Assembly: GCA_000375685.1 (NCBI GenBank) | Contig: AQVQ01000027.1 | Span: 1 to 16,024, forward strand | Reading direction: 5' to 3' | DNA: 16,024 nt | From: a crenarchaeote SCGC AAA261-N23 | GTDB taxonomy: Archaea; Thermoproteota; Thermoprotei; Gearchaeales; Gearchaeaceae | Shown: positions 7,348 to 13,151 of the stretch, piece by piece | How positions within the stretch are numbered: the stretch's first letter is position 1 | How the letters are laid out: the number at the start of each line of letters is the position of its first letter | Notes under the pieces: generated by a model | Seen by the model: only the letters and a program-made list of their open reading frames with translations | The model's database searches: none | Told to the model about the DNA's origin: nothing | Program-made: the position numbers and the translations under genes

Positions 7348-8082
7348 TTACTTCCTTCTATATTTATTGAGAAGTATTGTTAAAAATTCTAAGTCAAGGG
7401 GGGAAGATAAAATAAGCGCATCGACAACAGTTTCAAGCTCTTCAATATAGTTTAAGTACTCCTCCAACGATGGCACTTTATCTTCTTTTACGAGACCGAA
7501 ATTATAAATGAAGTCTTTGTTTTTATCTGTCACTAATATATAATAACAGTGAAGTTCTTTGTTGTTTCTTCTTATGACCTTTATTAATTCCTCATTTATT
7601 TCCCTAGCATTCCTTATTTGTGTAGTTACAATGAAATCAGCTTTAGAATTAAGTCTTGACAATGAAAAATCCGAAATCTTAGAAAAATTTGTCAAAGGTA
7701 AGCCTATTTTTATATCTTTTATCTTTTCATCTTCTTTTAAATATTCAACTATTCTCTCAAGTCTATTATTGTTAAAAACTTCAAAGTTTTCTTTAGAAGG
7801 AATATCTCCTTTTACAAGCAAAATTTCGTTTATATTGAAAAGCTTAGCACCGTAAACCTCAGATTTTATAGCCAACATGGTTCTATCTATTGCTCTAATA
7901 TGCATTACTGGTTCAAAACCTATTTGCTTTAAAAATATTGAAACTGCAAGAGAGCTTGCTTTTATATAACCCATTGGATTGTCAGGCACATTAATTTTAT
8001 CAACCAGTCCATGAAGAAATCTAACTTGATCTACTATTTTCTCTTTCCTTGTTGAAGGATCCAGTTCGTAGTGTATTTTCAA
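7348..8082 (-). CDS. Methylenetetrahydrofolate reductase-like protein
   Basis: This is a 244-residue TIM-barrel protein of the MTHFR superfamily, which reduces methylene-pterin to methyl-pterin using flavin. Matching motifs are INVPDNPMG (30-38, cf. the conserved D-P-G block), HIRAIDRT (61-68, cf. H-x-C-R-D-R), LLVKGD (88-93) and the IVTTQ strand near 160. It is shorter than bacterial MetF (about 290 aa), with the C-terminal part reduced. The start is TTG 8082, because a stop lies two codons upstream in frame. There is no ribosome binding site but a good TATA box 25-35 nt upstream, so a leaderless mRNA is likely. Being first in an operon with both MetE parts, it probably supplies their methyl donor. 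Confidence 0.82.
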   Translation of the reverse strand: MKIHYELDPSTRKEKIVDQVRFLHGLVDKINVPDNPMGYIKASSLAVSIFLKQIGFEPVMHIRAIDRTMLAIKSEVYGAKLFNINEILLVKGDIPSKENFEVFNNNRLERIVEYLKEDEKIKDIKIGLPLTNFSKISDFSLSRLNSKADFIVTTQIRNAREINEELIKVIRRNNKELHCYYILVTDKNKDFIYNFGLVKEDKVPSLEEYLNYIEELETVVDALILSSPLDLEFLTILLNKYRRK

Positions 8083-8106
8083 CTTTTATCATTAAGTCAA
8101 ATTAGA

Positions 8107-8117
8107 AATATAAAAAT
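8107..8117 (-). promoter_or_regulatory. TATA box of the methionine operon
   Basis: The minus-strand sequence ATTTTTATATT lies 25-35 nt before the TTG start at 8082. This is the spacing expected when transcription starts at or next to the start codon. It falls in the 58-bp gap after the kinase-like gene. Confidence 0.55.
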
Positions 8118-8140
8118 GATTTGGATAAAATATTACGAAC

Positions 8141-8695
8141 TTAATGATTTTTTAGCAAAATATTGCTAATTCTTTTAACAATTTTGATAACTTCTTCAGC
8201 CCTTTTTTCTACACTATCCCTTTTTATTAGGAAAGGCTGGTAGCCAAAAAATTCATAGGCCTTTATTATTAATTTGTGTATTTCCTTTGCCATATCATAA
8301 CTTTCATACCTTACATCATCCACTGTATAATTTTCAAGCTGTTCTAATATGAAAACTGCTTTGTAATTTCTCTTTTTACATTCCTCGATGAAATTAACAT
8401 CAGGCTCTAGATTTACTATCCAAAGGTATGCAACACCATCTATTAAACTTCTATCCAAAAACGCAACAGTATTATCAGGGACTTTATTTTCCAATTCTAT
8501 TTGAATATTTGAAATGACCTTTTGAAGCTCAAATCTTTTTTCTATATTGATAAAATCTTCTTTTCTAAATAATCCTCTCTCTACTACAAGCCTTGCAGCC
8601 TCATCCACAACATAGAAACCTTTATTTTTTAGATAATTTACCAAGGTTGTCTTGCCCGAACAGGGTCCTCCTGATATTACGTATAGCTCTTTCAC
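8141..8695 (-). CDS. P-loop ATPase/kinase-like protein (AAA_28 type)
   Basis: This 184-residue protein has a Walker A loop GGPCSGKTT at 9-17, DEAARLV at 31-37 (typical of the AAA_28/NadR-like kinase group), FLDRSLIDGVAY at 79-90 as the Walker B/DRS region, DDVRYES at 126-132, and a C-terminal SVEKRAEEVI. These features match predicted P-loop kinases or NTPases of unknown substrate, so no specific reaction can be assigned. The GTG start at 8695 puts the Walker loop at the usual distance from the N-terminus. Only 11 bp of upstream sequence (8696-8706) precede a repeat boundary beyond which the DNA is rpp30 sequence. Its native promoter is therefore probably missing. The apparent 74-bp overlap with the rpp30 frame is likely an artefact of that join. 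Confidence 0.72.
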   Translation of the reverse strand: MKELYVISGGPCSGKTTLVNYLKNKGFYVVDEAARLVVERGLFRKEDFINIEKRFELQKVISNIQIELENKVPDNTVAFLDRSLIDGVAYLWIVNLEPDVNFIEECKKRNYKAVFILEQLENYTVDDVRYESYDMAKEIHKLIIKAYEFFGYQPFLIKRDSVEKRAEEVIKIVKRISNILLKNH

Positions 8696-8706
8696 ACCTG
8701 TTTAGG

Positions 8707-8776
8707 TCACTTTTTAATATTTCTTTTAAAATATTTACTTTGAACGTCATCTCTATATTATATTTTTTTAGGCCCA
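8707..8776 (-). repeat. 70-bp inverted repeat, copy 2
   Basis: This is the exact reverse complement of 3730-3799. It lies within the displaced rpp30 segment and adjoins the leader of the kinase-like gene at 8706. The two copies bracket 4.9 kb holding pop5, the nucleotidyltransferase, tRNA-Asn, the methionine operon and the kinase-like gene. Confidence 0.97.
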
Positions 8777-8912
8777 AACTTTTTAAAAAGCTAGCCACAT
8801 CGATTGCATTCCTTATTTCTTTTTCATTTGAAGCACCAGAAGAGAAAAAAACCTTTATTTCTTTTTTATAGCATCTCTCAATTGTATCTTTTAGAAGAAG
8901 GAACGTTTCCTT

Positions 8913-9007
8913 CTCTTTTATAGGATCTTTTTCGAGTATCTTTTTATAAATTATTTCAATATTTATTTTCCTTTGTGAAATGAAATTTAAAAGTCTTTCA
9001 TCTAATT
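8913..9007 (+). repeat. 95-bp direct repeat, copy 2
   Basis: Identical to window bases 1-95. After 9007 the sequence departs from rpp30 and enters the short leader of rpiA. A five-base TAATT sits at the right edge of both copies, so a little microhomology may be hidden at the join. Confidence 0.97.
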
Positions 9008-9037
9008 TATTAATTAAAAGAAAAGTTATAACATTGA

Positions 9038-9727
9038 ATGAATAGCCAAATTATTCAAGCTAAGCTTAATGCAGTAAAAGAAGCTTTAAAGTACATCAAA
9101 GATGGTATGATATTAGGTCTCGGTTCTGGAAGCACCGTTGAATTGCTAATTGAAAATTTGGATAAAAAAATAAAACAAGAGAAACTGGAAATTCATCTCA
9201 TACCTGCTTCATCGCAGACATATTTTAGTCTTGTCAACAGGGGTATAAAGCCTGAAAGCTTAGATCTTTACGATGAAGTTGATTTAACAATCGACGGTGC
9301 AGATGAAGTTGATGAAAGGAAATATGCATTAAAAGGCAGAGGTGGTGCTTTGCTAAGGGAAAAGATTCTTTCTTCATATTCAAAAACATACATCATAATT
9401 GTAGATTATACCAAATACTCAAAAATTATAGGAGAAAAGGCAAGCGTTTGCATAGAGGTTATTCCTTTTGCAGCTACGCCGGTTTTAAAAAGAATAAAAA
9501 AAATGTGCGAAAAAGCTCATATCAGATACGGAGAAAGATTAAAAGATGGGCCTATAGTTACTGATAACCATAATTACATTATAGATGCATATTTTGGGAA
9601 AATAGAAAATCCCGAGAATTTGTCAAATGAGATTAACAAGATTTCTGGCGTCGTCGAAAATGGGATTTTTTTAGAAAATATATCTAAAATAATTGTAGGC
9701 TACGAAAAAGATGTTAAAATTATTTAA
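9038..9727 (+). CDS. rpiA: Ribose-5-phosphate isomerase A
   Basis: RpiA (229 aa) interconverts ribulose-5-phosphate and ribose-5-phosphate, giving ribose for nucleotides. Family motifs are complete: GLGSGSTVE near 27-35 (phosphate-binding loop), DLTIDGADEVDE in the middle with the catalytic Asp residues, and KGRGGALLREKI containing the essential Lys and Glu. Length is normal. The start is ATG 9038; the overlapping upstream TTG is not viable because it is followed by a stop. Only 30 bp of unique leader (9008-9037) lie between the start and the repeat boundary, so the native promoter is probably cut. The stop shares a TTAA with the convergent pyrophosphatase stop. Confidence 0.95.
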   Translation: MNSQIIQAKLNAVKEALKYIKDGMILGLGSGSTVELLIENLDKKIKQEKLEIHLIPASSQTYFSLVNRGIKPESLDLYDEVDLTIDGADEVDERKYALKGRGGALLREKILSSYSKTYIIIVDYTKYSKIIGEKASVCIEVIPFAATPVLKRIKKMCEKAHIRYGERLKDGPIVTDNHNYIIDAYFGKIENPENLSNEINKISGVVENGIFLENISKIIVGYEKDVKII

Positions 9728-11832
9728 ATAAGGATTGCATAGAGCATTATCGAGCCCAAGAAAACTATAGATATTGTATTCAATACTTTAATCAAGGAGT
9801 TTAAAGATGGCCCGGCAGTATCTTTGAATGGATCACCTACTGTATCTCCCATTACTGCAGCTTTATGTACATCACTTCCTTTTCCTCCTAGATTGCCAAG
9901 CTCTATGTACTTCTTTGCGTTATCCCATGCAGCTCCTGCATTGGCCATTAAAAGCGCTAAGAAAACTCCGCTTACAACACTACCAATTAGCAAACCGCCA
10001 AGTGTAATTGGTCCTAATATTAATCCTACAATAATAGGAGTTAAGATCGCAACAAGACCAGGCAAAATAAGTTCCTTTAAAGCTGCTGAAGTTACAAGTC
10101 CTATGCATCTTCCATAATCAGGCTTAGCGTCACCGTTTAAAATTCCAGGTATCTCTTGGAATTGTCTTCTTACCTCTAATACAAGTTTATATGCTGTTTT
10201 ACCTACAGCGTTGATTAAGAATGAACTAAAGAAGAAAGGTAAAAGTCCTCCTATAAGTAATCCAATTAATACCTTGGGATCTGATAAAAGAAACTGAATC
10301 CCGTTTGGATAAGCTGCTAAATATCTAGATAATTGAGCTGCTCTTATTGAAACCTCAGATTGGAAAGCTTGGAATAAAGCTAAAGCTGAAAGTGCTGCAC
10401 TAGCAATAGCAAATCCTTTGGTTGTAGCTTTAACAGTATTTCCTATAGCATCAAGCTTATCAGTTACCGCTCTAATTTCTTCGCCTAAGCCGCTCATTTC
10501 CACTATTCCATTTGCGTTATCGGTTATGGGCCCGAAGGAATCTATTGATATGATCATTGCGGTTAAAGAAAGCATCGCCATTGTAGCTATGGCTGTTGTA
10601 TAAACACCAAATATATAACTACCAGTTGGAATGTAACCTAAGAAGAAACTTCCTATTATAGCAATTACTATTACTAATGCAACAGGTGCTGTACTGCTTA
10701 ATCCCACAGAAAATCCTGCCAAAAAGTTTGTAGCTGCACTTGTTCTAGATGCTTCTGCAATGAATTTTGTAGGATTGTAATTATATGAAGTGTAATAATC
10801 AACGATTCTCTCTATGAAAATGACCACAAGAACGCCAAGTATCGTAGATATAAATAAATTCAACGCTAACGATACAGGGAATATAATATAAGTTAATGTG
10901 AAATTTATTAAGATTGCAAGTATTGTTGCAACTATAAAGGATAGATCAAGCACTCGCATTGGCTGTAGCTTATTTCCTATTGAAGGATTAACAATGAATG
11001 AGGCCAAAATAGAGGCAATTATTCCCGAAGCTCCTATCAAAAGAGGATAAACTACTAAGTTAAAAGATAGACTTGAAATAAGACTATTACCTGATAACTG
11101 AATTGCTAATACTCCTAAAATGATCGCAGCAATTCCAATTACTACGTAAGATTCATAAACATCTGCTCCCATTCCCGCACAGTCTCCAACATTATCTCCT
11201 ACATTATCAGCTATTACGGCAGGATTTCTTGGATCATCCTCAGGAATTCCAACTTCAACCTTTCCAACTATATCTGCACCAAGGTCGGCCGCCTTTGTAT
11301 AAATTCCCCCACCTACTCTCATGAACATTGCAATTAGGCTTGCTCCAAAACCTAAACCGGCTATAATAGCAGGCTGTTGCAAAATTTGGTTACCGTAAGC
11401 AAATACAAAGATTGAAAGAGCTAGCAAAGCTAGACCAGCTACTGCAAATCCCATCACGCTACCTCCTCTAAAAGCTAAGCTTAAAGCAGGCCCCATGCCT
11501 CTTTTAGCTATATTAGCAACTCTAGAACTTGTTCTTACAGTTGTGCTCATTCCTATGTAGCCTGCTAAAGCTGAAAACAAAGCACCTACAACAAAACCTT
11601 CAGCAGCTATCGGAGAGACAAATAAATATATTAATAATGTTAGTATGACACCAATAGGCAGCAATACTGTATATTCTTTTCTTAAGAAAGCATTTGCACC
11701 GATTTTTACAGCATTTGCTATCTCACGCATCCTTGGAGTGCCTGGATCGACTCTTAATAATAGAGCTACTTGTATCAACGAATAAGCTAATGCAATTAAA
11801 GCTGCTATCCAAGCAATATCATAAATTGCCAT
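9724..11832 (-). CDS. hppA: Membrane-bound proton-pumping pyrophosphatase, K+-independent type
   Basis: This 702-residue polytopic membrane protein hydrolyses PPi and pumps protons across the cytoplasmic membrane. Many hydrophobic segments run from residue 5 to the C-terminus, as in the 16-helix family. Catalytic loops are intact: GGGIYTKAADLGADIVGKVE (174-193), DNVGDNVGDCAGMGADVYES (209-228), ITDNANGIVEM (436-446) and DTVGDPFKDTAG (663-674). At the cation-dependence site, GNTVKATTKG carries K468 and T471. Lys at this position, instead of Ala, is the known marker of K+-independent, H+-pumping enzymes. The gene is monocistronic, with a strong TATA run 24-36 nt before its ATG, divergent from coaBC. 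Its stop overlaps the rpiA stop. Confidence 0.96.
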   Translation of the reverse strand: MAIYDIAWIAALIALAYSLIQVALLLRVDPGTPRMREIANAVKIGANAFLRKEYTVLLPIGVILTLLIYLFVSPIAAEGFVVGALFSALAGYIGMSTTVRTSSRVANIAKRGMGPALSLAFRGGSVMGFAVAGLALLALSIFVFAYGNQILQQPAIIAGLGFGASLIAMFMRVGGGIYTKAADLGADIVGKVEVGIPEDDPRNPAVIADNVGDNVGDCAGMGADVYESYVVIGIAAIILGVLAIQLSGNSLISSLSFNLVVYPLLIGASGIIASILASFIVNPSIGNKLQPMRVLDLSFIVATILAILINFTLTYIIFPVSLALNLFISTILGVLVVIFIERIVDYYTSYNYNPTKFIAEASRTSAATNFLAGFSVGLSSTAPVALVIVIAIIGSFFLGYIPTGSYIFGVYTTAIATMAMLSLTAMIISIDSFGPITDNANGIVEMSGLGEEIRAVTDKLDAIGNTVKATTKGFAIASAALSALALFQAFQSEVSIRAAQLSRYLAAYPNGIQFLLSDPKVLIGLLIGGLLPFFFSSFLINAVGKTAYKLVLEVRRQFQEIPGILNGDAKPDYGRCIGLVTSAALKELILPGLVAILTPIIVGLILGPITLGGLLIGSVVSGVFLALLMANAGAAWDNAKKYIELGNLGGKGSDVHKAAVMGDTVGDPFKDTAGPSLNSLIKVLNTISIVFLGSIMLYAILI

Positions 11833-11855
11833 GGTTTATCTAAAGAATGAAGACT

Positions 11856-11868
11856 TTATAATATAAAT
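11856..11868 (-). promoter_or_regulatory. TATA box of the pyrophosphatase gene
   Basis: The run ATTTATATTATAA on the minus strand lies 24-36 nt before the ATG at 11832. This matches an archaeal promoter with little or no leader. Confidence 0.55.
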
Positions 11869-11909
11869 TTTATTTTTATTTAATCTGATTTAACCTAATT
11901 CTTATTTAG

Positions 11910-11934
11910 TTTACAAGCTTTTTTATCTTGTAAA
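11910..11934. promoter_or_regulatory. Inverted repeat directly before coaBC
   Basis: Perfect 8-bp arms TTTACAAG (11910-11917) and CTTGTAAA (11927-11934) with a T-rich 9-nt spacer end 2 nt before the coaBC GTG. A weak TATA-like CTTATTTAG (11901-11909) precedes it. The symmetry is seen directly. A role as operator, or as a site overlapping the transcription start, is inferred. Confidence 0.4.
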
Positions 11935-11936
11935 TT

Positions 11937-13151
11937 GTGCTAGAAATAAAAGGAAGTTATGGGACAAGACTATTAGGAAAAACAATCGTACATTGCTTAA
12001 CTGGAAGTGTGTCAGTATATAAGGCTGTTGATATTGCAAGATATCTAATAAGATATGGTGCAAACGTTATACCTGTAATGAGTAATGATGCATCAAGACT
12101 AATTTCTCCGTATCTCATGGAATTTGCTACGGGAAACAAAGTAGTAAAGAAAATTACGGGAAAAATTGAACATGTTAAAATATTTGAAGAAAATAATGTA
12201 GACCTAGTTCTAATAGCCCCTGCCACAGCTAACTCTATAAGTAAAATAGCAAATGGAATCTCCGACACCGCTGTAACCCTTGTTGCATCAATAGCTCTCG
12301 GAAAAAACATTCCTGTTCTCATAGCTCCTGCAATGCATGAGCCTATGTATTTTAACAAAAATGTTTTGGAAAATATAGAGAGACTAAAAAAACAAAATGT
12401 AGAATTTATAAATCCAAGAATTGAAGAAGGAAAAGCCAAAATTGCAACCGAGAAAGAAATTTACTTTAAGGTCTCGGAAATATTAACCGAAAAGGATTTA
12501 AAAAATAAAAACATAGTAGTCACTGCAGGAGCTACAAGAGAATACATAGATGCAGTAAGATTCATATCAAATCCTTCATCTGGAAAAATGGGTGTTTGGT
12601 TGGCAATCGAGGCTAAGATAAGAGGCGCAAACGTATATTTGTTGCATGGAGACTTGAAAACAGAAATTCCAGGTGAAATAGAAGCAATTCATTGTAAAAC
12701 TTCAAAGGATATGATTGAAGAAATTGAAAAAATATTTTCTAAAAATAAAATAGATTATTTTATCTCGGCAGCAGGTATAACAGATTATAAGCCTACAAAA
12801 CGTTTTGAAGGAAAAATTGATACTAAAAGTGTTAAAAAGATTACAATTGAACTTGAAACAACTCCAAAAATAATAAGATATGTAAAAGAGATAGCGAAGG
12901 AAGCAAAAGTTGTAGCATTCAAAGCTGAATATGGATTAGATGAAAGGAAAATATCCGAAATTGCACCAGAATATGATTTTGCTGATTTCATAATTTTTAA
13001 CGATATATCAAGGCAAGATATAGGTTTTGAAAGTGAATATAACGAAGTAACAATATTTCACAGAGAAAAAATGAAGAAAATAGGAAGATTAAAAAAGGAA
13101 GAATTGGCTAAACAGATCTGGGACTTTTTAGTCAAAGAAATTGGAAATTAA
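11937..13151 (+). CDS. coaBC: Bifunctional phosphopantothenoylcysteine decarboxylase / phosphopantothenate-cysteine ligase
   Basis: CoaBC (404 aa) catalyses two consecutive steps of coenzyme A synthesis. The N-terminal flavin decarboxylase (about 10-185) shows H79, the segment APATANSISKIANGISDT (94-111) and APAMHEPM (130-137). The last has His where bacterial enzymes have the catalytic Asn of PAMN, and it lacks the bacterial Cys-containing clamp; EEGKAKIA is found instead. I believe both differences are common in archaeal CoaBC. The ligase half (about 190-404) has TAGATREYIDAVRFISNPSSGKMG, the nucleotide-binding signature, followed by AAGITDYKP and a late NDISR. The start is GTG 11937 with no ribosome binding site, so it is probably leaderless. 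The stop shares a TTAA with the convergent polymerase stop. Confidence 0.94.
   Translation: MLEIKGSYGTRLLGKTIVHCLTGSVSVYKAVDIARYLIRYGANVIPVMSNDASRLISPYLMEFATGNKVVKKITGKIEHVKIFEENNVDLVLIAPATANSISKIANGISDTAVTLVASIALGKNIPVLIAPAMHEPMYFNKNVLENIERLKKQNVEFINPRIEEGKAKIATEKEIYFKVSEILTEKDLKNKNIVVTAGATREYIDAVRFISNPSSGKMGVWLAIEAKIRGANVYLLHGDLKTEIPGEIEAIHCKTSKDMIEEIEKIFSKNKIDYFISAAGITDYKPTKRFEGKIDTKSVKKITIELETTPKIIRYVKEIAKEAKVVAFKAEYGLDERKISEIAPEYDFADFIIFNDISRQDIGFESEYNEVTIFHREKMKKIGRLKKEELAKQIWDFLVKEIGN

Larger units (their letters stand above)
8622..9007 (-). pseudogene. rnp3: Displaced rpp30 segment (middle and C-terminal part)
   Basis: Read on the minus strand, 9007-8707 encodes the second half of Rpp30 (LDERLLNFISQRKI... 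then VFFSSGASNEKEIRNAIDVASFLKSLGLKK, typical of the family). It has no start codon: upstream of 9007 the frame runs into RpiA leader sequence and then a stop. Its 95 upstream bases repeat at 1-95, where the gene continues properly to its ATG at 399. Below 8707 the frame reads on for 28 residues into the kinase gene and stops at 8624-8622. The alternative end at 3800-3806 gives a compact C-terminus coupled to pop5. I interpret 8707-9007 as a correct part of the single rpp30 gene, wrongly flanked on both sides. A true truncated duplicate is less likely but possible. Confidence 0.8.

Noticed and set aside
8622..8695. A genuine 74-bp out-of-frame overlap between rpp30 and the kinase-like gene
   Set aside because: The 28-residue tail this gives Rpp30 has no family resemblance, whereas the copy at 3732-3806 ends the protein cleanly and couples it to pop5.
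3730..8776. Composite transposon or integrative element bounded by 70-bp inverted repeats
   Set aside because: The repeats are coding pieces of rpp30, no transposase or integrase is present, no target-site duplication is visible, and the cargo is core archaeal genes with the same base composition as the rest.
1..9007. An 8.9-kb circular plasmid, since bases 1-95 recur at 8913-9007
   Set aside because: The loop carries core genes (proteasome, exosome, RNase P, tRNA-Asn) and no replication gene. The sequence also continues past 9007 into rpiA. A graph loop created by chimeric joins explains it better.
11937..13151. Inactive CoaC domain because PAMN reads PAMH
   Set aside because: The rest of the flavin and substrate motifs are intact and the change fits my recollection of archaeal CoaBC proteins, so I do not treat it as loss of function.
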